A stretch of DNA of 64,000 nucleotides from Stictocephala bisonia (GCA_035578905.1 JAQJVL010001118.1:62001-126000); one strand, 5' to 3'; counted from the first letter of the stretch, positions 33,693-44,184 are shown. A program made the numbers and translations. The notes: generated by a model not told the origin, from the sequence alone.

Positions 33693-34057
33693 CTCATTAC
33701 CACTTGATTCTGCCAAGGAGGATTTTGCAGTCATCGGTGTCTCTTGGCCTGTTAGGAATAGCAATTGATCGTAATACTACAATTTGGGTTGGTAAACTTC
33801 ATCTGCACCCATACCACTAACCAATTTGTCCACTTTTTTCAATTTCTTACGAAAGGCACTTCTCAAACTATTGATCTTTCTGGTAACTACAGTTTTATTA
33901 GCAGCTGGAACAATCTCTAACTTTTTCCACAAGTCGTAAGTTTCCTCACGCTTTGTTTTGTTGTGATAATCCTTTGAGGTTATTTTTCCACAAACATTCT
34001 TCCCCTCTGAATAGTTCTATAAATTCAAGGAGAAAATCTTTGGTCCAAGCGGCCATA
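33693..34057 (-). pseudogene. Harb2 MADF/BESS protein, exon 1
   Basis: ATG at 34055-34057. MAAWTKDFLLEFIELFRGEE begins the MADF domain; ECLWK is the conserved Leu-Trp block. A 1-base shift near 33975 is followed by KDYHNKTKREETYDLWKKL, the RKINSLRSAFRKKL helix and a TAG inside the YYDQLLFL block (consensus would be a tryptophan or leucine before YYDQ). Donor GAG/GTAAGT at 33692. It binds element ends and partners the transposase (known of the family). Confidence 0.82.
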
Positions 34058-34411
34058 TTAACTGTATTGAGTAAGACACAATATTTATAAACACAGACAG
34101 TTTTATGGGAAAGCACTTTGGCACACGCAGACGACGTCGCGACGACCAACACGTGCAAATTTCAGGCTACTAGCATCTGTGCGCATGCGCAGATGACTGA
34201 TGTGAGCAACTGAGCTGACGCGACCGTACACACGCTCACTTCGGACTGCCATCAGTTAGATGTGTCACGCCGAAATGATGAATTTTCATCATTCCATCAG
34301 TTCAGTTTTTTGGTGTGAGCTCACATTAATTTTGCATACACACGGTCAGTTTGGTGTGTCACTTCGGTGTGTTCACGTTCACACCGAACTGACCGTGTGT
34401 AGCCCGCTTAA

Positions 34412-34840
34412 GAGGAACAGTTGATTGAACTGAAACGATCGGTTCTCGGTTCAAAACTATTCGATTGGAGTCGGAGTAGCCCAATCTACAATCCCATTAT
34501 TCCCATTCAAAGCAATCAAAACATAAACATAGCAGAAACGTCAAAGCAGAATACAACCGAGAACTAACAATGCTGCCAACAAGAGGTTAGAAAAAAACCA
34601 ACAAATAATATGAATTACTATATAAAATTCGTCATATGTAAAACTGTAATAGTTACAAAATGTGGCTCTCGTGAAATGAGCTGCTACTCCTTGACACTAC
34701 TACATTCAAATATTAATAAAACCAACAAATCATTTTATAAACACTAAGTATTCGATATCAAAAAATGTTCAGAAAGAAATACAGAAAAATATAAAAATAA
34801 AAACCGAAAATTAAAAGAAAAAAATCACTGGCGGCTCCCC
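34412..34840 (-). other. Probable 5' terminal region of Kolobok-like M0
   Basis: Ends on plus with GGCGGCTCCCC followed by TTAA (34841-34844). On minus this is TTAA-GGGGAGCCGCC, like the termini of elements A and B. No coding seen. If it belongs to M0, that element originally spanned this point to 22.5 kb and was split by nonLTR2, Harb2, the DUF4780 element and Harb1. Confidence 0.45.
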
Positions 34841-34844
34841 TTAA

Positions 34845-35351
34845 ACTAATGAACTTTAGTCTTCCTAGGTCTATAAGCGTATCAAATTACACAGCAGTAG
34901 GCCTAATAACACAATAAATACAGTAGGGCTACTTAGGGGGGATTGAAACTTAGGGATTAAACAGCGAATTTACTAATAATGCCTAGTAAACTAGACATAA
35001 TTTTTATTTTAACTTTAATGATGATGCAAATTAAATGTTAACATAAATGAAAAAATCATTATTCCTGAGGATTTAATAAATAAAACACGATTCTAGATGG
35101 AGAAACAAATATGGTGTCCAAATAATCTCTTCTTCTTAGAATTGTATTTTATTTCTTGTTTAGCAAGTCTACTGTAGAAAAATTAAATATTAATAAAGCT
35201 AAAATCAGTTTTAATGAAAATATAAATTTTAACTCCATCTTAAAATTATAAATTAAAAAACAATGTGTTATTTTTTATATTAGTTTATTATTTGCTAACA
35301 ACACATTGTCATTGTATAAATAATGTACTCGGTTCCTGTGTGTGTTATGCT
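34845..35351. other. Anonymous AT-rich DNA
   Basis: No gene or repeat recognised between the TTAA terminus and Harb3. Confidence 0.5.
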
Positions 35352-35480
35352 TTAGGCCGGCCATTCACTATCAAGTGCACCTGACAGGTACACCTGAACA
35401 GTTCGCCTGTTCAGGTGTACCTGATACCTAACGAGCACACACACTCTTCATGTTTACCCTGTCAAGTTTGTCAGTTCAAC

Positions 35481-35913
35481 ATGGATTCTGAAAAAGATGA
35501 TCTGCTCTGTCTCGCATTATTTGCAGTGGTTTTTTGCGAAACATAAAAACAGACGCAAGAAATGGAAACAATGGTGTAAGGAATGGTTGCAGAGAAGAAA
35601 TAAATTTACCCATATCAATCTTCTTAATGAATTAACACATGAACCGACGGATTTTAAAAATTTCTTGCCCATGAGCGAATCAGTGTACAACGAGTTGCTG
35701 TCAATTGTTTCTCCTTTTATTAAGAAGAAAGACACTCAAATGAGAGTAGCTATATCCCCACATGAAAGACTAACAGCTACTTTAAGATTTCTAGCAAGTG
35801 GACAACCGTATGAGTGCCTCAAATATTCAACTAGGATTTCATCACAGGCTCTTGGCCAAATTATTCCTGATACGTGTCTGGCTTTGTACAAAGTTCTTCA
35901 GAAATACATTAAG
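35481..35913 (+). pseudogene. Harb3 transposase exon 1
   Basis: ATG at 35481 (MDSEKDDLLCLALFA). A 1-base shift near 35535 leads to KHKNRRKKWKQWCKEWLQRR, HINLLNELTHEP, MSESVYNELLSIV, HERLTATLRFLASG, ISSQALGQII. Donor AAG/GTATGT at 35914. Homologous block by block to Harb1/2 exon 1 but diverged. Confidence 0.87.
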
Positions 35914-35987
35914 GTATGTGTCCTTTTTCCTTTAGCATTACATTACAGTAAATTACTAGTAATAAGTCTCGTTGAAAGATTTAAATA

Positions 35988-36018
35988 TGTATTATATGTA
36001 TATATATATATATATATA
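35988..36018. repeat. (TA)n microsatellite at mariner2 left edge
   Basis: Alternating TA run ending directly at the mariner2 terminus. The matching run continues at 40383, so the element landed inside a microsatellite. Confidence 0.9.
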
Positions 36019-36508
36019 CAGAGTGAGTTTTATGTCCTGGCACACCTGGATATAATTTAAACGGCCCGAGAGATCTATGTGAAACCTTGATCTATTATAA
36101 CATATTTTCTTAATTTTTCAAGTTGTTGAAAATTTTGCCCCCCTTTTATAAAGGGGGGCAACTAAACATTTTCAAGTACACAAACCCCCTATCATGTGAC
36201 CCCTCATTTTAAAGGGAATATAAAAATAAATCCAATAATGCAAACTAGAGGTCTCTACGTTTATTTTAACAGATTTTATGACAAATTTATAATAATAAAA
36301 TCAGTAACTGTCTTGTCCTGTTTATCGTAACATGAGTCAACATGCCTTGGAATTTCCCTTGTTCTTATCTTACCGGTTGCAACAATCTACTGTTGACTTT
36401 CTCTTTACTCCTCACTTGCATTTCATCAGCTGATTGGTTAAGTTGCTATAAACAACATCAGTTTAAGCTTATTTTTCTGACAAATAGTGTTACTTATTTT
36501 ATTTCTAC

Positions 36509-37555
36509 ATGGAGAATTCTGAGTTTGAAAGAATTACTGTGTTAATGATGAGAGGTTATGGAGAACGTATCATACGCTGAAGTAGCAGTACTATTCAATG
36601 AGGAATTTCCTAACCGGAACAATCCCATAGCTAGATTTACGGTGGAAAGAATTGTTCAACGGTTTAATGATACTCATTCTGTAAAGGATAGACCCAAGCC
36701 AGGAAGGGCTCCTGTAATTGACGAGGAGAAATCATTAGATGTTATGCAGTCCTTTGTTGAAGATCCCCACATATCTACGAGAAGAGCTGCTTTGGAGCAC
36801 GACATTAGGCAATCTTTGGTAAGAAAAATTCTTAAATGTAATAAATTCAAACCTTTTAAAGTCAAACTAGTGCAAGAGCTTAGTGAAGATGACTATGACC
36901 GTAGGGTTGAATTTTGTGATATAATGATGGGCAAACTAGACGCTGAACCTGAGTTACTGAACAGAATCCTTTTTAGTGACGAAGCAACTTTCATGACCAA
37001 CGGTGCCGTCAATCGGCATAATTGTCGTTACTGGGCAGATAACAATCCACACTGGTATGTAGAGGCCCATACACAACGCCCTTCAAAAGTTAATGTTTGG
37101 GCAGGAATAGTTGATCACCGCTTAGTCGTTCCATTTATAATTGATGGAAATTTAAATTCTGTGAAGTATTTAGATATGCTTGAAAACCAGATTGTGCCTG
37201 CACTCCAAAATATGTTTGGACAAGAAGCTGATAACATTTGGTTACAACAAGATGGAGCACCACCACACTATGGTCTTGAAGTACGACAATATCTAAATAA
37301 TGTCTTCCCAAGAAGGTGGATAGGCCAGCAAGGTCTCCTGACCTTAACCCACTTTATTACTTTTTTTGGGGCTACATGAAATATCTGGTGTACAAAACAA
37401 GACCAATTGACGTCCATGACTTAACGCAAAGAATTTTGAACTTATCTAAAACAATTTCTAGAGATAAATTCTTGAATGCTGTCACAAGTTTTTACACACG
37501 TCTAGCACACTGTCAAACAGCCGAAGGTGAACAGTTTGAACACCTGCTACATTAA
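36509..37555 (+). pseudogene. mariner2 transposase
   Basis: ATG at 36509 (MENSEFERITVLMMRGYGE), a shift near 36560, then AEVAVLFNEEFPNRNNP, a paired-domain-like HTH region and the GRAP linker. Catalytic blocks are ILFSDEATF (Asp), NIWLQQDGAPPHY (Asp) and, after a frameshifting deletion near 37315, ARSPDLNPLYYFFWGYMK. The third acid of the usual LNPLDYFFWG motif is Tyr here, so the triad is lost. The C-terminus ends EHLLH with a TAA that is also part of the TTAA where PB1 inserted. Inactive; the family is secure. Confidence 0.9.
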
Positions 37556-40024
37556 CCCTTCTAGGACCAAGGATCAGGCTATTACTTCAAGGACCAAGGG
37601 GGGGGCCTGGTAGGCCCAATGAAGAAATATACGTTTCATTGAAATTATATATACTTAACTTGTACTAAATATGAGGTTAAAAACAAAATTGAAAACTAAA
37701 ATAATTGTGGCATATAAACAATTTTCTCAACAAATTTAAAGGATCATTTATTCATTGTCAGTATGCTCAGAATGGCATTTTTCACAGGTGACTGTATTTT
37801 TGCTATGTTTTCCACATACTTGTTTTTCACAATTATTGCAAATAACCTTCGATTTACCTAACTTATCGTACTTCGTTTTCTTCGACCTCGCTTCACTTAC
37901 AGACATGTGGCATCTTCTACGACCAACTTCAACTTGTGGAGTAGCTTGAATTTGAACATTGTAATGAAGTTTCTTTCCCAGAACTTCTTCTATGGCACAC
38001 AAAGTGGTTTTATTTAGGCCCGTGATGTCTTGTGCTCGTTCATTTATTTGAGGTTTGATTAGCTCAAGTGCCAACATGCGTAGAAACTGAAGCCGCCTAT
38101 TGTTGTTTCCCAGTTTCCAGTTTGAAAAGTTTTCAATGTTCAAAGTGTAGGCATTTATACATACAATATCTAATAAAGTATAAAACACAGTCATGGGCCA
38201 TCTTTTTGTTCCTCTTTTGACTGTGTAATTGCGTGCCATTTGAACTGAATCGACGCCTCCTTTTGAACTGTTATAAAATGTGACAATATCAGGTTTGTGT
38301 TTATCATCATCACTCACACTGTCGTCTTCATGTTGAGTAGACAGCATGATTAGGTTGCGCACTGGCTTATCTTTTACTTTGTAAGACACAAGTGTAACAT
38401 GAGCCTGATTTGTTCGACTGTCTGTAAAAGCAAACATAGAAGAGTACACTGGCCTTTCACGAACGTCTTTTAGCTCTGTTGGTATGTGTTGTCTGTTTAG
38501 TTGCATGGTACCTACCAAGGTTAGTTTATATTCATTGTACAGTTTTTCGGCGAGGTCAACAGATGTGTAGTACCTTTCGGTGGTTACATTCCTACCGGAC
38601 TGAGCAATAGGCATCACTAACCGGCACACAAGCGGAATTGTACCCCTTTCAATGTCTGTTCTTCCACAATATACCTCCATGTTCAACACATATCTGGAGT
38701 TAGCATCACATAGCATCCTAATTAGAATTCCATATTTACCGGGCTTATCCTTCATGAATACTTTGAAGGGGCATCGTCCACGAAAAAGAGACAGCATTTC
38801 ATCAATAGTGGTATTCTCACCTGCTGAAAGATATTGTGGAAATAGGTTATTGACAAGCTCAAAAATATTCCTCATAGGAGCGAATTTATCTGTGGTTCTT
38901 CTAGCCTCTCTTGTATTTTTATCATCAAATCGTAGTATGTTTGTGATTTGAATAAATCTTGTACGACTCATGACTGCATTGTAAACGGGACGGCCATATA
39001 AAGTTGACCAAAGTTTGTGATAATCAACTTTGCTATCTTTGTTTGACCGCATAAGGATAATAAGACCAAGGTAGGCCATCAACTCAGTCCCATCACTAAG
39101 TGGAATATTTTTCCTCCTAGCCTCTTCATTTGTATGGGTATCAATAATATTTATTATTTCAGGTGTAAAAAATTTTTCAAAAGATTCTTTTGCACTGGTT
39201 ACTATTCCCTGCCGTTTTATGCCTGGTCTTTCACGAATAATATTTTGGGTTCGTCCTCTAGTAACCCGTTGAGGATAACTTACATACTGCCTTGGATTAT
39301 TGTTTCCCTTACACACGTAAACATTATCAATTACATGGGGTCTAGGCCTACCTTGGATATTTCCCTGTAGAGAGACAGGCTGATTTTCAGTGGGAAGTTC
39401 AGGCTCCACAACTTCATTTTCAAACTGTTCTTCAAGCTCTATAAAGTTATCTTCTGTCTCACTACATTCTTCTTCATTATCATCATCACTAAACTGCAAC
39501 TCTTCATCAAATAATCTGTCTATTTCACTTGGATGTTCATATAAGTAACTCATCTTTTGGTGTAAACAAGAACAATGCACATATAACCTCACAAACACAA
39601 ACCAACACAACTGGTAGTCTGATAGAAACACATGGTAAATCATTTCTGTTGGTTGTGCAGTACTGCCAACTGTGCACATGTAAGGGAAAATTTACCTCAG
39701 ATATTCAACTTGTAATATTGATATGTACATTAATGTAAATACAGTTTGTATTCGTATAAATAAATAATTTGTTGAAGAATTACATTATTAACCAAGGGTT
39801 ACACGGAGTACCAAGGGGGGGGGGGGCTTCAGAAGCCCATACGCACTTTTGTTGTTGTTACGGGCAGGAATGTGTATAAAAAAACAATGTATATTTAAAT
39901 GTATTCTTTAACTAGCTACTGAAAATATCCAATTTTATCTAAATTTTCTAGAAAGCTTTTATACTAAAAAATTACAAAATATCAAACAATGGGCCTGATA
40001 GGCCCCCCCTTGGTCCTAGAAGGG
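37556..40024 (-). mobile_element. piggyBac-type element PB1
   Basis: 2469 bp, CCCTTCTAGGACCAAGG at the left end and CCTTGGTCCTAGAAGGG at the right, flanked by TTAA (37552-37555, 40025-40028). One full-length transposase ORF on minus. Internal GGGCCTGATAGGCCC and GGCCTGGTAGGCCC palindromes lie just inside both ends. Confidence 0.95.
37748..39553 (-). CDS. PB1 transposase, uninterrupted
   Basis: Start chosen at 39553 (MSYLYEHPSEID), which gives about 601 residues. An upstream in-frame ATG at 39679 would add a non-conserved leader. Acidic N-terminus (EIDRLFDEELQFSDDDNEEE), RNase H-like core with the first Asp in TIDEMLSLFRGRCPFK, and a Cys-rich cross-brace at the C-terminus (CNNCEKQVCGKH, CEKCHSEH). 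Two catalytic positions are odd. The second acid, usually TCDRYFTS-like, is Glu (TTERYYTSV, codon 38576-38578). The GGVDSVDQM motif has lost one residue (GGVDSVQM, 38237-38257), removing an Asp. The frame is fully open but catalysis is doubtful. Confidence 0.93.
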   Translation of the reverse strand: MSYLYEHPSEIDRLFDEELQFSDDDNEEECSETEDNFIELEEQFENEVVEPELPTENQPVSLQGNIQGRPRPHVIDNVYVCKGNNNPRQYVSYPQRVTRGRTQNIIRERPGIKRQGIVTSAKESFEKFFTPEIINIIDTHTNEEARRKNIPLSDGTELMAYLGLIILMRSNKDSKVDYHKLWSTLYGRPVYNAVMSRTRFIQITNILRFDDKNTREARRTTDKFAPMRNIFELVNNLFPQYLSAGENTTIDEMLSLFRGRCPFKVFMKDKPGKYGILIRMLCDANSRYVLNMEVYCGRTDIERGTIPLVCRLVMPIAQSGRNVTTERYYTSVDLAEKLYNEYKLTLVGTMQLNRQHIPTELKDVRERPVYSSMFAFTDSRTNQAHVTLVSYKVKDKPVRNLIMLSTQHEDDSVSDDDKHKPDIVTFYNSSKGGVDSVQMARNYTVKRGTKRWPMTVFYTLLDIVCINAYTLNIENFSNWKLGNNNRRLQFLRMLALELIKPQINERAQDITGLNKTTLCAIEEVLGKKLHYNVQIQATPQVEVGRRRCHMSVSEARSKKTKYDKLGKSKVICNNCEKQVCGKHSKNTVTCEKCHSEHTDNE

Positions 40025-40378
40025 TTAAAACAGGTAACTGTTCTTAGAATTTGCGTTAGTGTTGACTCATGTTACGATAAACAGGACAAGACAGTTACTG
40101 ATTTTATTATTATAAATTTGTCATAAAATCTGTTAAAATAAACGTATAGACCTCTAGTTTGCATTATTGGATTTCTTTTTTTATTCCCTTTAAAATGAGG
40201 GGTCACATGATAGGGGTTTGTGTACTTGAAAATGTTTAGTTGCCCCCCTTTAGAAAAGGGGGGCAAAATTTTCAACAACTTGAAAAATTAAGAAAATATG
40301 TTATAATAGATCAAGGTTTCACATAGATCTCTCCGACCGTTTAAATTATATCCAGGTGTGCCAGGACATAAAACTCAC

Positions 40379-40382
<4 letters not shown>

Positions 40383-40430
<48 letters not shown>
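40383..40430. repeat. (TA)n microsatellite at mariner2 right edge
   Basis: About 24 TA units continuing the run interrupted by mariner2. Confidence 0.95.
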
Positions 40431-40438
<8 letters not shown>

Positions 40439-40750
40439 GCCTATATATAAAAGTATATACATTCTGCAAAATTGAACTTTCAAAAGCACGGCCTAGAAAA
40501 AAATACTATGATATGTTTTACAAATAAACCAAGATATACAAAATGTGAGGGAAATGGTTTTTTTATATGAAACAATAAGAAAATAAATGTTACCTCTTAT
40601 ATTTTCAAAGTACAACCAAAATTAACAAAATGTTACAACAATGACGAAAATGACATATTTTTACGAGTATATACGCATAGATTTATTTTTTTTACATAAT
40701 ATATACTGCATTATTGTCATACATATTTAAAAAGTTACTGTTTAGTTAAG

Positions 40751-41344
40751 TCATTGAAACGGTTCCATGAAGTTTGAAAAAAAATTTCCAGCTATTTGAC
40801 TAGTGTGAGAAGTTGGGTTTTGGTGGCTGGAAGATGGTGTGAAATGTTGTGAACTTTGTGTGAGAGACGGTAGGTGTTGTGGACTTTGTGTTGGAGATGG
40901 TGTGTAATTTTGTGGACTTTGTGTTGGAGATGGTGTGTAATTTTGTGGACTATGTGTGAAAAATGGTGTGTTAATTTGTGGACCTGTGAAAGTGTCATTT
41001 GTGTTGCCAAGAGCGCACATTTCAGCTTCAAATAGTACGTCGTTATTTATTTATTTTTTTTTTTCAAACATGATGTGCATGCGTTTATCTTTTATACCCC
41101 TCATTTTAATAGCTACGGTTCGACCCAAGAGCTCGCAACAGTCGATTTGTGGTTGTGGTCGTTTGAAATGATCACGAACAGAGACAATAGCTCTGCTGAT
41201 ACATCATCATTAGATTTCCCTTTTTTTACTGGGCCCAGGACGTGAAATCACAGTAGACGCAGTAGATAGATTCGATTCTTGTTGCCCTTCTTGAGAGACA
41301 GTAGTACGCTGGTGTTCCTCTAGACACGGTTGAACATTGGCCTC
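40751..41344 (-). pseudogene. Harb3 MADF/BESS protein, exon 2
   Basis: Acceptor TTTGTATTGTAG then GAGGCCAATG (exon starts 41344). Linker (EEHQRTTVSQEGQQE), BESS-like region (GIKDKRMHIMFEK...NDVLFEAEMCALG) and a C-terminal tail with about five 11-residue repeats (QNYTPSPTQSP). Stops around 41200 and a shift near 41060 break it. It lies inside the transposase intron, antisense, exactly as in Harb2. Confidence 0.78.
40848..40982 (-). repeat. 33-bp tandem repeat in MADF tail
   Basis: Unit TGGAGATGGTGTGTAATTTT... of 33 bp. Two near-perfect and about two to three diverged copies. In frame, 11 residues each. Confidence 0.85.
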
Positions 41345-41834
41345 CTACAATACAAATACAGTTTGATCATAGAATTGGGTTAAGAATATGTTAAAAATTC
41401 ATTGATACAGAGGTAAATGTAATGTATTAATCTGTAAGAATTACATTAACATTCAAACTGTATGTTCAACACCGGAAAACTATTCAATAGCGAATGTTAC
41501 TTTGAAACAATGAGAAATAAAGCATTTTAGCCCTTAACTGCTTTGGCCAAAAAAGTATCGTACATAGTTTGGTGGGGTGAAATCTGACCCATAATTTTTT
41601 TAGGATTATAAATAATAAACACTTTCGTTATGACCAATTATATTTAATTCGTAAGTACTCATGGTTAAAAATGTATAAAGTATGGCTAAAAATATGTATA
41701 TAGGACACATGTTAGATTTCATTTTTTGTAGTTTCGACCTGCTAAACCATCAGGAGAAGTTTGTTCAAATGGTTGCTGGACAGCCAGTTAATATTTTATA
41801 CATCATATTTATATATAAATATATTTATACATAA

Positions 41835-41835
<1 letters not shown>

Positions 41836-41895
<60 letters not shown>
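41836..41895. repeat. (AT)n microsatellite
   Basis: Long AT run in the transposase intron of Harb3, just upstream of exon 2. Confidence 0.95.
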
Positions 41896-41897
<2 letters not shown>

Positions 41898-41937
41898 AGT
41901 TTATATTTACTGTGTGTACATCATGACTTTTTTTCAG

Positions 41938-42748
41938 TTTCCCAACTCTGAAGAAAAATGGAAACAAATATCAAAAGATTTTGAGAACACTTTCCACACT
42001 GCATAGGCGCCATGGATGGCAAGCACATTGATATAATTCCTCCGAGAAATTCGGGGTCTTATTATTTTAACTACAAAGGTAAGCATAGTATGGTTCTCTT
42101 AGCAATTGTAGATGCGAACTACTGATTTCTCCTTGTAGATCTCGGAACCAACGGCCGCGTTTCCGATGGCGGTGTACTCCAAAATACATGTTTTTACGAG
42201 AAATTAATCGAGAAAGGTCTACACATTCCTCCACCTGATGACGTAACTGGAAATTTTAAGAATGTCCCCTATGTTTTCGTTGCTGACGATGCCTTTCCTC
42301 TAACAACTGAAATTTTGAAGCCATTTAGACAGGCATCTTTAGTTCTGCCAAAAAAGAGGTTTACAACTATCGTACATCTCGCGCAAGGCATATAGTTGAA
42401 AACGTATTTGGTATTCTTGCAGCAAGATTCCGTATTTTTCATACGGCAATAAATTTAGAACCACAAAATATAGAAAAGGTTGTGCTCGCAGCTTGTGCTC
42501 TGCATAACTTTTTGATGGATCACCAGCCTACAGTTTATGCCCCAACTTTGTATCAAGAAAGTGCTCAAGATGGAAATATTTTGTCTCATAGCTGCGATAG
42601 TGCACAATCCAACATGAACCCACTACAATCTAGTAATCGTGGAAATATTTCTCAATCTGCTAAATAAGTTAGAGAACAATTTATGGATTACTTCATGGAT
42701 GAAGGGAAACTTCCATGGCAAAATAGACACATATTGAGGAACAAATAG
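41938..42748 (+). pseudogene. Harb3 transposase exon 2 (DDE domain)
   Basis: Acceptor CTTTTTTTCAG precedes [19 protein letters not shown]. Catalytic acids: [13 protein letters not shown] (Asp), VFVADDAFPL (Asp), RHIVENVFGIL (Glu). Tail VREQFMDYFMDEGKLPWQ and TAG at 42746-42748. Damage includes a small deletion and stop in the block before GAMDG (near 42003), a TGA near 42123, a shift near 42355, and a TAA at 42665-42667 before the tail. Confidence 0.9.
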
Positions 42749-42921
42749 TACTAATGAACAAACTAAAACGGTGTAGTTGTAAGTATGCAAGGTTTTAAAC
42801 ACTTTTGTTTTGCTATTTAAAAATAACTATGGCACAATATCATGTACCTTACTTAATAATTCTTTGTAGATTTCAATAAACATTATCTAATTATCAAAAA
42901 GAACATTTCTGTTTTCCTTAC

Positions 42922-43294
42922 CTCATCATTGTCACTTTCAGAAGATAAATTTGAGATCGATGGTCTAGGCTTATCTTGGTCCTTTATGAAATTAAAAAGG
43001 TCGAAGTACCAAAGGGAGGGTTTGTATATATCATCCGTTGATGCACCAGATTTCATTGAAAAATCAATTTTTTTCTGCTCCTTTCGCACATTGCTCCTCA
43101 AACTGTTGATTTTTTAAAACCAAGTTCTCGTTTGCATCAGGCTCTATTTCCTTCAATTTATTCAATAATTTTCTCTATGCAGCATCTCTCTTGTCTCTAT
43201 TGCGTTAGTCATCGTCTTTCACTTTCCACAAACATGATTCACTTTTATAAATTTCGATGAAATCACTAAGAACTTCAATATTTCGTTGCGACAT
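42922..43294 (-). pseudogene. Harb3 MADF/BESS protein, exon 1
   Basis: ATG at 43292-43294. MSQRNIEVLSDFIEIYKSES, CLWKVKDDD then a stop. Further blocks INSLRSNVRKEQKKID and IYKPSLWYFDLFNFIKDQ complete the MADF domain. Donor GAG/GTAAGG at 42921. Stops near 43212 and 43178 and a shift near 43115 disable it. Confidence 0.82.
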
Positions 43295-43941
43295 TTTTCA
43301 ATTTTGTTGGGTTATTGTTAAGCTAAAAAAAAAAACTTATTTTACACCAATAAAATAAATCAAAATTACCGAATACTTTTTACAAATGTATCAAAACAAC
43401 TGTAGAACCTGACAACTATTGAGGTTTCCGCCACACACACATTAGGTCTACTCGTCCTGACAGCAAAACTGATCGAATTTTCATCAGTTGTCAGGTCGCA
43501 GTCAGGTTACCTGAGAGGTTAGTTTTCTCTCGCACGCGAACTGTTCAGGTGCACCTGATAGTGAATGGCCGGCCTTAAGATACGGTAAAAGTACGGTAAT
43601 TTTGTATGGTTTCCCCCACTATTTTCCCTTGTGGGGTTGGCAACACTGCGGACCGAGGTAATCGCCTAATCGCTAGGGATGGCCGATGGTCGATAGTCTC
43701 TTGCAATCGATTGTCCCGATAGTATCGAGCCTAACAATCGATAGTATCGATAGACAATCGAGATTTTCAGTACTACCTAAAAATCAAACCTAAATTAAGA
43801 AAATTGGATGAATTAAACAAACGATTAATAATAACGTGTTTTATTGACATGTATTTTGTGTAATTAATGTTATAAAAATCAGCATTATAAAAAGGATTTA
43901 GGCCCTACAAATGCGTTGTGTAACAAAAGAACCCCCCACAT

Positions 43942-44184
43942 TTACTTTTCATCTAAAACCCACATGTTTGTCTTTAAAAATATTTGCATGTCAGCTCTGG
44001 TTGGGTTTAGCCGACTTCGGTTCTCATTTATTATCTGTCCTGCTTTGGAGAATATTCTCTCAGCTGCTACAGACGTGGCAGGAACGGATAAATATTTTTT
44101 TGCAAGTTGCTGCAAAGTAGTGAACTTAGTATCCCTCCAATAGTGAAATACGTTTGTTTTGTCCTTCTTTGGTATAGCCAGTTC
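43942..44184 (-). CDS. hAT2 transposase, last exon (dimerisation domain)
   Basis: Acceptor TTTTAG then GAACTGGC. ELAIPKKDKTNVFHYW, then PATSVAAERIFSKAGQI, ENRSRLNP and FLKTNMW, the hAT C-terminal dimerisation region. TAA at 43942-43944. Open throughout. It joins the previous exon across an intron of about 273 bp. Confidence 0.88.
   Translation of the reverse strand, partial: ELAIPKKDKTNVFHYWRDTKFTTLQQLAKKYLSVPATSVAAERIFSKAGQIINENRSRLNPTRADMQIFLKTNMWVLDEK

Larger units (their letters stand above)
30161..34408. mobile_element. Harbinger element Harb2, nearly complete
   Basis: 4248 bp, starting AGCGGGCTACACATGGTCAG and ending CTGACCGTGTGTAGCCCGCT. Flanked by TAA on both sides (30158-30160 and 34409-34411), the 3-bp TWA duplication of PIF/Harbinger. 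It carries both Harbinger genes: a two-exon transposase on plus and a two-exon MADF/BESS gene on minus, interlocked so each intron contains an exon of the other. Only a few disabling changes. Confidence 0.93.
36019..40382. mobile_element. Mariner-type element mariner2
   Basis: Starts CAGAGTGAGTTTTATGTCC and ends GGACATAAAACTCACTCTG, flanked by TA. Inverted repeats extend about 320 bp (36019-36340 and about 40060-40382), each containing a small C/G-run palindrome (GCCCCCCTTT...AAAGGGGGGC). It holds one broken transposase and the piggyBac element PB1. Net length without PB1 is about 1.9 kb. Confidence 0.9.
35355..43574. mobile_element. Harbinger element Harb3
   Basis: Starts GGCCGGCCATTCACTATC and ends GATAGTGAATGGCCGGCC, with TTA on both sides (35352-35354, 43575-43577). 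Subterminal GTTCAGGTGCACCTGA words occur in both arms. Its transposase intron holds mariner2 (36019-40382). Net length without the insert is about 3.85 kb, similar to Harb2 and with the same gene layout, but clearly a different family by sequence. Confidence 0.92.
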
